This document shows, in pieces, positions 55,521 to 64,000 of a stretch of DNA of 64,000 nucleotides (its first letter is position 1; every line of letters begins with the position of its first letter). The notes below the pieces were generated by a model. It was given only the letters and a program-made list of their open reading frames with translations, was not told the origin of the DNA and did no database searches. Made by a program: the position numbers and the translations under genes. The stretch is from Caldifarciminota bacterium (GTDB lineage Bacteria > Hydrothermota > Tepidihabitantia > SM23-42), in assembly GCA_020349965.1 (NCBI GenBank), contig CP070705.1:1951434-2015433 (forward strand), written 5' to 3'.

Positions 55521-56338
55521 AGAAAATACAACTTGGGAAGGAGGAGGTGTTCCACCGGTTCGACAAATAGATCGACGAGGCTTACGCGCTTTGGTGGATA
55601 GATAAGGTGCGGTCTTTCAATACCCACCATATCTCCGGCAATTTCGACCGCAGTCTCGAACGAACCGAGCGTGTCGATAAAACCGAGCGCTTTGGCCTGG
55701 CCGCCGGTGAACACCCGGCCATCAGCATATCTCGCCACGCTGTCGACCGGAATCATTCTGTGTTCTGCCGTGACGGCCACGAACTGATCATAGACATCGG
55801 TTACGACTCCCTGCATTAATTGCCTTTCTTTGTCGTTCATCCTACGATAAGAAGAACCGATATCCTTATGCTCCTTGGACTTAACTGTCTCGAATTCGAT
55901 ACCGATTTTTTGAAGAAGTTTTTCGAGCACCGGCCATTCCATGATTACGCCTATCGATCCCGTAATCGTCCCTGGATTTGCGACGATTACGTCGCTCGGT
56001 AGGGCAAGGTAATAAGCCCCTGATGCGGCGACCGATTCCATCGAAGAGATAATAGGCTTCTTATCTCCCTGGCGCTTGACCATATCGTAGATCTCCTGTG
56101 ACGCCGCAACGACTCCTCCCGGCGAATTGATTCTCAAAATGATCGCTTTGATCGAAGGATCCTCCCCAAAAATTTTTAGATCCTTGAGGATGTGTTTAGG
56201 TGAATGGATGACCCCGGTGATTTCGATCACTCCAACGCTTCCGCCAACCATCGGACTTCGTATGCCGACGCCGATCATGACGCCGATCAAAATGATTGCG
56301 GCAACTACCGCTACAATAATTATGTGTTTTGTCTGCAT
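55511..56338 (-). CDS. sppA: Signal peptide peptidase SppA, short form
   Basis: 275-residue S49 protease with one N-terminal membrane helix (about 5-27). Single-domain type as in Bacillus and archaea, not the duplicated E. coli form. The nucleophile Ser is in SMESVAASGAYYLAL near residue 107, and the general-base Lys in the SKEHKDIG region near 160. GTITGSIGVI is conserved. It degrades cleaved signal peptides at the membrane. Confidence 0.92.
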   Translation of the reverse strand: MQTKHIIIVAVVAAIILIGVMIGVGIRSPMVGGSVGVIEITGVIHSPKHILKDLKIFGEDPSIKAIILRINSPGGVVAASQEIYDMVKRQGDKKPIISSMESVAASGAYYLALPSDVIVANPGTITGSIGVIMEWPVLEKLLQKIGIEFETVKSKEHKDIGSSYRRMNDKERQLMQGVVTDVYDQFVAVTAEHRMIPVDSVARYADGRVFTGGQAKALGFIDTLGSFETAVEIAGDMVGIERPHLIYPPKRVSLVDLFVEPVEHLLLPKLYFLWR

Positions 56339-56434
56339 CTAACCTCCAAGCGATGATACGGCATTGCAATTCTGACCGTCATGACACGAGCCCGGTCGGC
56401 ATCGGACGGACACAAAAGGAACCACACCGGCATC

Positions 56435-57190
56435 TCATTCTTGAATAATGGTTTCGGTCGATTTCTTCAGCGTTTCGACTTCTACTTTGGTTACCAGTTT
56501 GCCTTTGTAGGCGAATGCTATATTACCCGTTTCTTCAGATACGGTAATGCAGAGGGCATCACTCTGTTCGGCCATTCCCAGTGCAGCGCGATGTCGCAGT
56601 CCGTATGTGACACCGAGATTCGGATTTTCGCTCAGCGGCAGAACACAGCCCGCAGCGACGATCTTGTCTCCCTGGATGACGCATGCCCCGTCGTGGAGCG
56701 GAGTTTCGGGGAAGAATATCGTCCGGAGCAGCGACGAGTTCACCTGTGCATCGATGAGAACCCCGGTATCTATGATGTCCTTCAAACCTATGTTCTTCTG
56801 TAGAACAATGAGCGCACCGATACGGTCCTCCGACATTCGCTTTACGGCATCGATTATCTCATCGATGACTCCCACTTCCTCCAATTTGAGAAAAAACTTA
56901 ACCGGCCTCTGACGGCCGATGCGAGCGAGCGCATTTCTGATTTCAGGTTGAAAGACGATGACAAATGCTACTACCCAAAGGGCAAGAATCGAATTCATGA
57001 TCCAGGAAAGGGCTTTGAGGTCGAGCCATCTGGATATGAATGAAACCAGGAAGAAAAGGACGAGCCCAACGAGTATCGACGTTGCTTTCGTACCTTTGAT
57101 GAATCTGAAGAAGGCATAAAGCATGAAACCGACGACTATGATATCTATGATGTCTATTGCCCTGATCGTCAGGAATCCGAATAACTTCAT
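56435..57190 (-). CDS. cdaA: Diadenylate cyclase CdaA
   Basis: 251 residues: three N-terminal membrane helices (about 10-85), then a DAC domain with the DGACVIQGDKIVAAGC and RHRAALGMAE motifs that bind ATP and metal. It makes c-di-AMP from two ATP. The usual regulator CdaR and glmM do not follow; instead it overlaps folP by 4 bp. The matching hydrolase PgpH is at 35259-37343. Confidence 0.94.
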   Translation of the reverse strand: MKLFGFLTIRAIDIIDIIVVGFMLYAFFRFIKGTKATSILVGLVLFFLVSFISRWLDLKALSWIMNSILALWVVAFVIVFQPEIRNALARIGRQRPVKFFLKLEEVGVIDEIIDAVKRMSEDRIGALIVLQKNIGLKDIIDTGVLIDAQVNSSLLRTIFFPETPLHDGACVIQGDKIVAAGCVLPLSENPNLGVTYGLRHRAALGMAEQSDALCITVSEETGNIAFAYKGKLVTKVEVETLKKSTETIIQE

Positions 57191-58380
57191 CGTAGTATCT
57201 TATCAACAAGCTGAGCGACTCTCTTTGATTCCATAGTGTCGTGTACGCGCAGAATCGAGGCTCCATTGGCAATAAGCAATGCCTCCATGCCCAGAGTACC
57301 TTCCAGCCTATGTTCGGGCGAGAGATTGAATGGTTTGCCGACAAATGATTTCCTCGAATGACCGACCAGCAGCGGCCGATGCAAATCTTTAAATTCGGCA
57401 AGGCGGTTGATTATGGTATAGTTATCTTCCAGACGCTTTCCAAAGCCCAGTCCCGGATCGATAATGATACGATCGGGCTCAATGCCGGATGCAACTGCAT
57501 AGGCGATCCGCTCTTCGAAGAATCCATGGATCTCGTGCATCAGATCATTGTATCGCGGATTTCTCTGCATCGTTTTCGGCTTGCCTTTCATGTGCATGAT
57601 TACTACACCAGTGCGCTTGCGGGCAATGAGGCGTGCCATCTTCTTGTCGAATCTGAGCCCCGAGATATCATTCACGATGCTGACCCCATGATCAATAGCA
57701 AGGGCCGCAACCTTGGCCTTGTAAGTGTCGATCGACACCGGGACCTTCGCTATCTTCATCACCGTCGGAAGCACCAAGCTCAATCTTCGCATTTCCTCTC
57801 GCTCATTGACCGGCAGGCTCCCCGGCCTCGTGGATTCAGCTCCAATATCTATGAAATCGACGCCTTCGGAGGTCATTTCCTCCACGACTTTTTCGACTAC
57901 CGATCTCGTGGTGTGGGAGCTTCCACTGTAGAACGAATCCGGGGTGAGGTTTATTATTCCCATTATGTATGTCCGTTCGAGTTTCAGGAGTCTCCGACTG
58001 ATCTTCAGAACAGGTGTTTCATCGTCTTTGAGAACGCGATCCAGTTTGTCCGTTATCTTATCGAGCCAGGGTTGTTCGCCCAGCCGTTGCCGGATTTTTC
58101 TCAATTCGCGCCGGTTGGCAAAGAGGATGAGCCCGAATCCTCTCCCGCGACCGCCTTTGTAAGCATTCTTCGGGATCGCGGCATCGGCACCGCAGACTAG
58201 TGCGGTCTGTTTGAAAACATTGACCTGGGGGCATGAGAGACCCTCGAACTTCAATAACAGGTTGTCGGCTTTTTCCGCAAAAATGGCATAAGCACATGGG
58301 TCGACACCGATTCTCTTCAACTCTTCTCTCACTGCGTCCTTTTTCTCGGGGAACAACCTTCGGACTCTTATGTCGGTCAT
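57187..58380 (-). CDS. folP: Dihydropteroate synthase with N-terminal extension
   Basis: 397 residues. The C-terminal ~265 are a complete DHPS: MGIINLTPDSFYSG, DIGAESTRPGS, SIDTYKAKVA, IVNDISGLRFD, DPGLGFGKRLEDN and GHSRKSFVG. The first ~125 residues are an extra domain not found in typical ~280-residue FolP, similar to the longer forms in some other bacteria and archaea. It joins p-aminobenzoate to the pterin in folate synthesis. folP followed by cdaA is a common pairing. Confidence 0.92.
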   Translation of the reverse strand: MTDIRVRRLFPEKKDAVREELKRIGVDPCAYAIFAEKADNLLLKFEGLSCPQVNVFKQTALVCGADAAIPKNAYKGGRGRGFGLILFANRRELRKIRQRLGEQPWLDKITDKLDRVLKDDETPVLKISRRLLKLERTYIMGIINLTPDSFYSGSSHTTRSVVEKVVEEMTSEGVDFIDIGAESTRPGSLPVNEREEMRRLSLVLPTVMKIAKVPVSIDTYKAKVAALAIDHGVSIVNDISGLRFDKKMARLIARKRTGVVIMHMKGKPKTMQRNPRYNDLMHEIHGFFEERIAYAVASGIEPDRIIIDPGLGFGKRLEDNYTIINRLAEFKDLHRPLLVGHSRKSFVGKPFNLSPEHRLEGTLGMEALLIANGASILRVHDTMESKRVAQLVDKILR

Positions 58381-58397
58381 GTCAGAATGCTTGGTTC

Positions 58398-59759
58398 CTA
58401 CAGGAAATACGAGGCGGGGTTGATGCCATAAAGCTGAGGGTAGGTCGGCCGTATTATCTTCACTCCCTTCTCCGCGGCAAGGTCGATCGTGCGCCCATCT
58501 ATCTTCTCCTTGCTTCGGTCGATGATTATCTTGACCGACGGCCGGTCGATGGTGCTTGGATTTTGCCGCATTACCACGGCCACCTCACCGGTGTCGAGTT
58601 CCAAACAGCTGCCCACCGGGTATATGCCGAGAAGTTGAGTGAATACCTTTGCCAATATGGGGTCGAAAAGCCGGTTCTGATTTGACCAGATCACACGGAG
58701 TGCAAAGTGTGGCAGGTAGGGGACAGGCTGGTAGCCGCGTGCGGTTGTCATTGCATCGTACGAATCGCAAATGCGCACGATCTTTGAGAAGAGGGTTGGT
58801 TCCTCATCGGATTCTCTTATGGGATATCCCGTACCATCGTAATTCCAGTGATGCTGATAAGCAACGGTAATGGCGATCATCGAGATTTCATCGAGGCCCC
58901 GTGTCTTCAATATCTCGCGCACTCCGTAATTGGAGTGCAGTTTCAGGGTCTCCCATTCATCGTCATCCAGCTTCTGTATCTTGTTGATGAGGTCCCTGGA
59001 AATCTCCACCTTGCCTATATCGTGCATTAGCCCGGCCGTTCCAAGTCGTGCCAGATTCTTGCGGTCGAGCCCGATCCTCTGTCCAAGGGCAAGTGACAGA
59101 ATGCCAACATTGAGTGAGTGGTTGAACGTGTATTCGTCAAAATTTTTAATCGTTGTGAGGGCAAGAATACCGTATTCGTCGCGCGATATCGAATCGACGA
59201 GGCTGAAGATCACGCGTCGTGAGCTCTTGACATCGACGGGCCTGCCGCTCCATAGATTCTGCATCAGGTTCTTGGTGACCTTGAGTGCCTTGAAATACGT
59301 CCTCTTTGCGACTTGTCCGTCCTCGAACATCTCGTCCTGTTCCTCACCCTGTTTGAGACACTCTACGGTTATGTGCTCGTATTTCCTATCTGCGATATTC
59401 TTTTGAAACGACGCTCTATCTTCCTTTAGCATATTGGCAAATTGGATGATCTCTGCTTGCGTCAGACCGCGGCTAAAGGATACCGATTTTATACCCAAGT
59501 TCTTGAAGAGTGAGTTCATGAACTGGAGATTGGCGTAACTGTCGATCTCGTATTTCAATCGCTGTTTGTTGAAGAAGATGTAATCACGGTAGCGTACAAA
59601 ATCAAGACTGGCCATCGCAGAGAAGAGGTCTTGTGTGTACTCAATCAATTTCTGTCCGGTATTGATTACGACATTATTATTGATATCGTAGACCTGCACG
59701 GCTCTGCACAATGGATACAACAGCCCCACTACCGTCTTGCCTGCGATGTATACGTTCAT
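58398..59759 (-). CDS. HD-GYP domain phosphodiesterase-like protein
   Basis: 453 residues. N-terminal ~140-residue domain shared with the upstream HEAT protein, then an HD-GYP domain with HSLNVGILSLALG, GLMHDIGKVEISRDL, and YQHHWNYDGTGYP in which the family HHExxDGxGYP motif has W in place of E. Such domains hydrolyse c-di-GMP or related nucleotides. The HHWNYDGTGYP change may affect metal binding. It overlaps the HEAT gene by 4 bp. Confidence 0.87.
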   Translation of the reverse strand: MNVYIAGKTVVGLLYPLCRAVQVYDINNNVVINTGQKLIEYTQDLFSAMASLDFVRYRDYIFFNKQRLKYEIDSYANLQFMNSLFKNLGIKSVSFSRGLTQAEIIQFANMLKEDRASFQKNIADRKYEHITVECLKQGEEQDEMFEDGQVAKRTYFKALKVTKNLMQNLWSGRPVDVKSSRRVIFSLVDSISRDEYGILALTTIKNFDEYTFNHSLNVGILSLALGQRIGLDRKNLARLGTAGLMHDIGKVEISRDLINKIQKLDDDEWETLKLHSNYGVREILKTRGLDEISMIAITVAYQHHWNYDGTGYPIRESDEEPTLFSKIVRICDSYDAMTTARGYQPVPYLPHFALRVIWSNQNRLFDPILAKVFTQLLGIYPVGSCLELDTGEVAVVMRQNPSTIDRPSVKIIIDRSKEKIDGRTIDLAAEKGVKIIRPTYPQLYGINPASYFL

Positions 59760-61294
59760 GTCGATCTTTCCTTCAGAACCGTTTCACATGCGAGTTTGAT
59801 GTCTCTGTTCCTCATCTGTGCGCCTAACTTCAGGACTTCTCGCGATTCATCAGTGTCGATCTGACTCAATGCGAGGGCGGCAAGTCTTCGCATCACACGG
59901 TATTTCTTATGCCCGAACCATTTGCGTTTGTACAGCAGGTTGCGCATTAGCTGAACCACCCCGCTGTCTCTATTTGCCGTAAGATTGTTAAATACCTCGC
60001 GCTGTTCGGTGAAATCAAGATCTAGAAAGTCCCTTCTTTTTATGCGCTCCAATAATGCGGTGTAGATTCCCGGGTATTTGAACTTACCGAGTATGCGCAG
60101 GGATTTGATCCTTACTTCTACTGAAGGATCTGAGATGTATTTTGCCGCCAATTCTACGTGTTTGACGTCGGATATAGCGTCGACTATCGCCATTCGTATC
60201 CTCTCATCGGAATGATGCAATAGCGGCTGGAATAACTTATCCATACCTGCCGGCTTCATGATACCAATGATCTGCACGGCATTTAGCTGGATATCTGCAT
60301 TTTCATGCGTCACGAACGCGGCAACCGGACCTGCATCATTATCAGCGATGTGAGCGACGCGGTGCCTCAGTGCATTCAAGCGATCGGTGCGTTCGACAAA
60401 CGGTATCAATCTTATGATATATGGGATGGATTTCTTCCTGAAGAAACCCAGAAATGCGAGGAATTCGTTGAATCGTTCGTCCTCAGGTACATTGAGCATT
60501 TCTCTGAAACCTTCGATCGCTACCTCGTTCTCAAATCTTCCTATGAAATCAACGTCCGGGTAATCCTTAAGTTTGTAGCTTATCCTCCTGGCATTATAGA
60601 AATCTTTCATGTTGACGCTTGTCTCGAGGATCTCAATCAGACCGTCGATGATCTCCTCTGAGCGTTCGATACGCAGATAGTCGCTCAGCGTTCTTATCAC
60701 GATCGGCAGAATCGCCGATTTTTCTTCATCGGAGATGCATTTCTTCAAATTCTCAACTTCCCTGTCGTTAAGATCCGGAATGATAATGGCATCAATGTCT
60801 ATCTTCTCCTTCAGAAGCAATTGCCTCAATTTTTCGTCATAATCAATCTGTTCTACCGGAACGTCAGGGACTTTGTAGTCAAGAACCTCCTCTGTTTCAA
60901 TTACATAGAAAGTCACATGTGTGAAATTGCATTCCCAGAGGCCAAGTGCTACATCCCAATCCTTGGATGGCTGGCTGATCACGTCTATGAAAAGCAAGAG
61001 TTCATCGGATGTCAAGCCGCTCTGGAATCCAATTGAGCGGATGCCGTCTTTAAACAACCGGAACGCGATGCTCATATCCATCTCTTCTTCTTTGTAGACA
61101 TCCCTCTCGGCATAGATCATCTTGAATTTTTCGATCTTGAGGTGAAGTTCGTTGTGCTCCCTGAGAAAAGTGGACAGCTTCTGATAGAAAGGCTCAAAGA
61201 AGTTCAAAAAGGAGGAATGACTCATGCCGTACATCTGCATGGCTTTGAATGATTTAGTAAGTCCAAGAATAATTTGATCGACTTCGTCTTTCAT
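59756..61294 (-). CDS. HEAT-repeat protein
   Basis: 512 residues. N-terminal ~135-residue domain homologous to that of the HD-GYP neighbour, an acidic linker, then helical HEAT-type repeats over about 290-510 (IQLNAVQIIGIMKPA, DERIRMAIVDAISDVK, SVEVRIKSLRILGKF). A scaffold function is likely. First gene of a seven-gene operon; ATG 8 nt after a consensus TATAAT, so leaderless. Confidence 0.78.
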   Translation of the reverse strand: MKDEVDQIILGLTKSFKAMQMYGMSHSSFLNFFEPFYQKLSTFLREHNELHLKIEKFKMIYAERDVYKEEEMDMSIAFRLFKDGIRSIGFQSGLTSDELLLFIDVISQPSKDWDVALGLWECNFTHVTFYVIETEEVLDYKVPDVPVEQIDYDEKLRQLLLKEKIDIDAIIIPDLNDREVENLKKCISDEEKSAILPIVIRTLSDYLRIERSEEIIDGLIEILETSVNMKDFYNARRISYKLKDYPDVDFIGRFENEVAIEGFREMLNVPEDERFNEFLAFLGFFRKKSIPYIIRLIPFVERTDRLNALRHRVAHIADNDAGPVAAFVTHENADIQLNAVQIIGIMKPAGMDKLFQPLLHHSDERIRMAIVDAISDVKHVELAAKYISDPSVEVRIKSLRILGKFKYPGIYTALLERIKRRDFLDLDFTEQREVFNNLTANRDSGVVQLMRNLLYKRKWFGHKKYRVMRRLAALALSQIDTDESREVLKLGAQMRNRDIKLACETVLKERST

Positions 61295-61302
61295 TCTTTT
61301 TA

Positions 61303-61330
61303 ATTATAGATATATATTCAATTTAGTCAA
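61303..61330 (-). promoter_or_regulatory. Promoter of the HEAT/HD-GYP/folP/cdaA operon
   Basis: Minus strand TTGACT (61330-61325), 16-bp spacer, TATAAT (61308-61303), then 8 nt to the ATG at 61294. It is divergent from the rpmH promoter 67 bp away. Confidence 0.75.
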
Positions 61331-61397
61331 CAACGGCGTGGCGAATAATGCGACCAACCGTGTTCCGTTCGCGTTTTGCCGCCTTTTTCGGTGGTTA

Positions 61398-61425
61398 TTG
61401 ACTTGGAACGGATTCTGAATATAAT
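61398..61425 (+). promoter_or_regulatory. Promoter of rpmH-rnpA-yidD-yidC-jag
   Basis: TTGACT (61398-61403), 16-bp spacer, TATAAT (61420-61425), then 7 nt to the rpmH ATG at 61433. No ribosome site fits, so the highly expressed L34 gene appears to be leaderless. Confidence 0.75.
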
Positions 61426-61432
61426 AATTCTA

Positions 61433-61567
61433 ATGAAACGGACATACCAACCGAGTCGCCGAAAACGGAAAAAAACGCACGGATTTCGCAAACGTATGAA
61501 GACCAAATCCGGAAAACAAGTCCTCAACAGAAGGCGGAAGAAGGGAAGAAAAAAGCTCGTTGTATAG
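61433..61567 (+). CDS. rpmH: 50S ribosomal protein L34
   Basis: 44 residues, [21 protein letters not shown]..., the full standard L34. The frame is open 19 codons further upstream, but the promoter -10 lies there, so translation starts at this ATG. Codons 39-41 contain A-AAA-AAG (61549-61555), a strong -1 slippery heptamer, with AGGGA just before it. A -1 shift there would enter the rnpA frame. Confidence 0.96.
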   Translation: MKRTYQPSRRKRKKTHGFRKRMKTKSGKQVLNRRRKKGRKKLVV

Positions 61568-61632
61568 TCAGCTCGCTGGTATCAGATATCGAAGATAAGA
61601 GAAGTATCCTTCCACGGACTGAAATCCTCAGA

Positions 61633-61914
61633 TTGAGTTCGGAGATCAATTGGTTATTCCAGCACGGCCGGAGACGAAGAATCGGAAACATCAGCTTCAT
61701 ATACCTCGCGTCTGACGTACGGAAAGCTGGTTTTATTGCCTCCAGGAAGATCGGTTGCGCTGCAAAACGGAATAGAGCGAAGAGAATATTAAGGGAGGCA
61801 TATCGAATGCACAAAGATATGATTGGAGAAATGAGAGTCATATTATACGCCGAGGCTTCCATCACTCTTGACGAAGCCATGAATGCCGTCGCCCAGTTCA
61901 AGGGGCAGCGATGA
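61633..61914 (+). CDS. rnpA: Ribonuclease P protein component
   Basis: 93 residues from the TTG at 61633. The RNR motif region [24 protein letters not shown] identifies RnpA, the protein subunit of RNase P. The start is uncertain. Codons just upstream in frame ([10 protein letters not shown]) also look like the RnpA N-terminus, yet no ATG, GTG or TTG begins there, and the frame stays open back through the whole of rpmH to 61402. Possible explanations are an unusual initiator (ATC at 61606 or CTG at 61576), entry by frameshift from rpmH, or a TTG start with a shortened first strand. Confidence 0.85.
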   Translation: MSSEINWLFQHGRRRRIGNISFIYLASDVRKAGFIASRKIGCAAKRNRAKRILREAYRMHKDMIGEMRVILYAEASITLDEAMNAVAQFKGQR

Positions 61915-62141
61915 GTTGGGTAGCTATTCAACTCATAAGTCTCTACCAATTCACCGTAGGGCGAACCATACCCAGAGTATGCCGGTTCGAGCCAACGTGC
62001 TCGACATATGCAATAAAGGCTATCCGTCAATACGGGCTATTGAAGGGCGGTGCAATGAGCGCGTGGCGCATCGTTAGGTGCAACCCGTTCTGCCACGGCG
62101 GTTGGGATCCGGTACCAGAAAGGATGGGTAGAGATGAGTGA
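61911..62141 (+). CDS. yidD: Membrane protein insertion efficiency factor YidD
   Basis: 76 residues: [29 protein letters not shown] with the three conserved Cys positions of the family (CRFEPTCS and [12 protein letters not shown]). YidD assists YidC. ATG overlaps the rnpA stop by 4 bp and its end overlaps yidC by 8 bp; the gene order is the conserved rpmH-rnpA-yidD-yidC block. Confidence 0.93.
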   Translation: MSWVAIQLISLYQFTVGRTIPRVCRFEPTCSTYAIKAIRQYGLLKGGAMSAWRIVRCNPFCHGGWDPVPERMGRDE

Positions 62142-63636
62142 TCGTGCAAGAACAGCATTGGCTTTTGGCGTTATCATCGGGATTCTATTGATTTGGACGT
62201 TCTTGAACCGTCCGGCACAAAGGACCGGAATCACCGAACAGGTGGCCGAAGACACCATTACACAACAGCCTGCGGTTCCCGCAGAGGAACCAGCACCTGT
62301 GACAGAGGATACCATCGTTATCGAGCGTCCCCGTATCCGAGTTGTTCTCTCAAACTATGGTGGGTCGGTATCGTCGTTCTACCTGAAGGATTACGAAATC
62401 GATATTGTACCACCAGGGCGTCGTCTCTTTGTTAGTCCTTTGGAGGATAGTCAACAGGATCAATTGCACGCTAGCTACACGGTGACTGACGACTCCGTCA
62501 CTTTCAGATTCACCCATGAGAACTCAATGATAGAAAAAACGTACCATTTTGATAACGACCACGGATTCTCAATACGAATTGCATCCGGTAATAGCGCGCA
62601 AATACTCAATCTCAGGTCGGGATTGAATATTACCGAAACAAGAAATCCGGCCGACGACATGCGCAACTTCAATGTCTATGTGAAGAACGAGAAACTTGAG
62701 AATGTAACCAAGAACATTAAGGAGGCATTCACGTATGTCGGAAAACTCGGCTGGTTTGCCTTGCGCACGAAATATTTCGTTCTTGCGGTCGACAACAACG
62801 CCGGGATCGACACTGTATGGTTCTACAAATTATCTGAAGATGTGGAAGCCGTAGAAAAAACTTCAGCATCATTCGGCTGCTACTACATGGGTGGCGCTAA
62901 GAATCGCTACGGAGCGGCCATAAAGGGCAGAGGGGACATCGACATAACCGTGCGGCTTATGCCAATGGACAATGAATTGCTGGCGCAATATAACAAAGGT
63001 TATGAGGAGATCAATTCCGGAGGCTTCTGGGGTCCAATATCGAAGGTCATTATGGGGATACTGAATTTTATGTATTCGATATTGAAAAATTACGGATTCG
63101 CGATAATGATCTTTGCATTGCTGATAAAGTTGGTCTTCTTCCCGCTCTCCCGACAGATGATATTATCTCAACACAAGATGCAGTTGGTCCAGCCCGAGCT
63201 TAAGAAGATTCAGCAGAAATACAAAGATGACCCCCAGCGCCTTAATCAAGAGATGATGCATCTCTACAAGACTTATAAGGTCAACCCGCTGTCGGGATGC
63301 TTGCCCTTATTGATCCAGATGCCAATCTTCTTTGCACTTTTCCGGACCCTTACGACCTCAATCGAATTCAGGCAGGCCAATTTCCTGTTCTGGATCACCG
63401 ACCTTTCTCTGAAAGATCCGTACTACGTCTTACCGATCAGCATGGGTGTGATGATGGTGGTTCAGTCACTGACAACGACAATAGATCCGAGACAGCGACT
63501 CATGGTCATCTTCATGCCCATCGTGATGGTCTGGATTTTCATTGGTTTGCCCTCGGGGCTACAATTATATTGGTTCACGTACAACATTTTAACTTTGATC
63601 GAACATTTCGTCACTAAGAGAGGAGGACTAAAATGA
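62134..63636 (+). CDS. yidC: Membrane protein insertase YidC
   Basis: 500 residues, the Gram-negative form: N-terminal membrane helix (about 7-24), Pro/Thr/Glu-rich linker, a large beta-sandwich P1 domain (about 65-290), then the conserved insertase core with five helices ([58 protein letters not shown] and so on). The basic residue in the hydrophilic groove is within [10 protein letters not shown]. Confidence 0.95.
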   Translation: MSDRARTALAFGVIIGILLIWTFLNRPAQRTGITEQVAEDTITQQPAVPAEEPAPVTEDTIVIERPRIRVVLSNYGGSVSSFYLKDYEIDIVPPGRRLFVSPLEDSQQDQLHASYTVTDDSVTFRFTHENSMIEKTYHFDNDHGFSIRIASGNSAQILNLRSGLNITETRNPADDMRNFNVYVKNEKLENVTKNIKEAFTYVGKLGWFALRTKYFVLAVDNNAGIDTVWFYKLSEDVEAVEKTSASFGCYYMGGAKNRYGAAIKGRGDIDITVRLMPMDNELLAQYNKGYEEINSGGFWGPISKVIMGILNFMYSILKNYGFAIMIFALLIKLVFFPLSRQMILSQHKMQLVQPELKKIQQKYKDDPQRLNQEMMHLYKTYKVNPLSGCLPLLIQMPIFFALFRTLTTSIEFRQANFLFWITDLSLKDPYYVLPISMGVMMVVQSLTTTIDPRQRLMVIFMPIVMVWIFIGLPSGLQLYWFTYNILTLIEHFVTKRGGLK

Positions 63637-64000
63637 GGCTGGCAGAAGCAACGGGGAAGACTCTCGACGAAGCCATCGAAAACGGATTGAAGACATTAAA
63701 GGTGAGGCAGGAGGAAATTGAATACGAACTCATTTCCGAGGAAGAGGAAGAAGTCAAAATCAAAATGGAAGTCAAGGAGCCTCGCCTGCATCTGCTCGAA
63801 CTTACCAAATACATACTTGAAAGCTGCGGATTCAAACCGACCATCAACATCACCAAAGACGACAAGGGTTTTTACTTGAATATCAAAACTAGACATGCCG
63901 ATGCTATACTAATCGGTAAGAAGGGAGAGACGCTCTGGGCCCTGCAATACATCATTACGCGTTTGATGAAGAGGTTCCACCCGAATTTGAAAGTACTCGT
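63633..64000 (+). CDS. Jag/KhpB RNA-binding protein (partial, cut by window end)
   Basis: The first 122 codons are visible. Jag_N domain ([19 protein letters not shown], about 1-50) followed by a KH-like domain with the ADAILIGKKGETL loop. The R3H domain expected next lies beyond the window. ATG overlaps the yidC stop by 4 bp and GGAGGA inside the yidC end provides a ribosome site. Confidence 0.9.
   Translation, partial: MRLAEATGKTLDEAIENGLKTLKVRQEEIEYELISEEEEEVKIKMEVKEPRLHLLELTKYILESCGFKPTINITKDDKGFYLNIKTRHADAILIGKKGETLWALQYIITRLMKRFHPNLKVL

Noticed and set aside
61376-61432. Longer L34 with 19 extra N-terminal residues
   Set aside because: The rpmH promoter occupies this stretch, and L34 starts at MKRTYQPS in nearly all bacteria.
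61295-61432. Replication origin next to rpmH
   Set aside because: No dnaA gene, no DnaA-box cluster (TTATCCACA-like) and no AT-rich unwinding region beyond the two promoters is visible.

Overview
The window is chromosomal DNA of an uncultured Gram-negative-type bacterium. GC content is moderate (a little under 50% by eye) and coding density is very high. The gene content (two tandem PilB ATPases, AsmA, HtrA, SppA, a Bacteroidetes-like serine palmitoyltransferase, MEP-pathway isoprenoid genes) fits a candidate phylum around the FCB/WOR-3 (Stahlbacteria) area. I cannot place it more firmly without a tree. No prophage, insertion sequence, CRISPR array, tRNA or rRNA was seen.

Layout. 0.1-4.2 kb (minus): an apparently cytoplasmic amino-sugar recycling operon, NamZ-like muramidase, MurU-like and AmgK-like salvage enzymes, and a YbbE-like serine hydrolase. 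4.3-11.8 kb (plus): type IV pilus motor genes pilB-pilB-pilT-pilC and a PilS-like kinase. 11.8-15.3 kb: truA, htrA, purB. 15.7-18.0 kb: a candidate sphingolipid pair (serine palmitoyltransferase-like enzyme plus GNAT acyltransferase). 18.2-26.3 kb: a hydroxy-acid/citrate cluster with an isocitrate/isopropylmalate dehydrogenase-like enzyme, two LeuCD-type hydro-lyase pairs, an HD hydrolase, a SucCD-like acyl-CoA synthetase and a citryl-CoA-lyase-like protein. 26.3-28.5 kb: RCK regulator, TPR, DUF366, QueE. 28.5-33.1 kb (minus): ispD-dxr-rseP and a radical-SAM-like protein. 33.5-39.9 kb (plus): envelope lipoprotein and LysM protein, then phoH-pgpH-ybeY and two CNNM/CorC proteins. 39.9-42.9 kb (minus): nadB, TPR, a 44-codon zinc ribbon, DnaJ-TPR and a small unknown. 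43.0-45.1 kb: ligA. 45.2-48.6 kb (minus): valS and two small membrane proteins. 49.0-54.2 kb (minus): DUF3467, CCA transferase, M50 protease, AsmA, mutM. 54.4-61.3 kb (minus): HEAT protein, HD-GYP, folP, cdaA, sppA, lipoprotein, GH84. 61.4-64.0 kb (plus): rpmH-rnpA-yidD-yidC-jag, cut by the window edge.

The clearest general signal is promoter architecture. Thirteen sites match TTGA(C/A/T)N, exactly 16 bp, TANNNT. In eleven of them the start codon lies only 5-9 nt after the -10 box, which predicts leaderless mRNAs for the first genes of most operons. This pattern also corrects several starts: NamZ loses its apparent signal peptide, IspD loses 103 codons, ValS loses 8, and LigA starts at a GTG.

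Other points worth a second look: rnpA has no ordinary start codon and its frame is open through all of rpmH, which carries an A-AAA-AAG slippery heptamer; HEAT and HD-GYP neighbours share an N-terminal domain; two intergenic regions carry copies of a dispersed repeat of about 120 bp; and genes for c-di-AMP synthesis (cdaA) and breakdown (pgpH) are both present.
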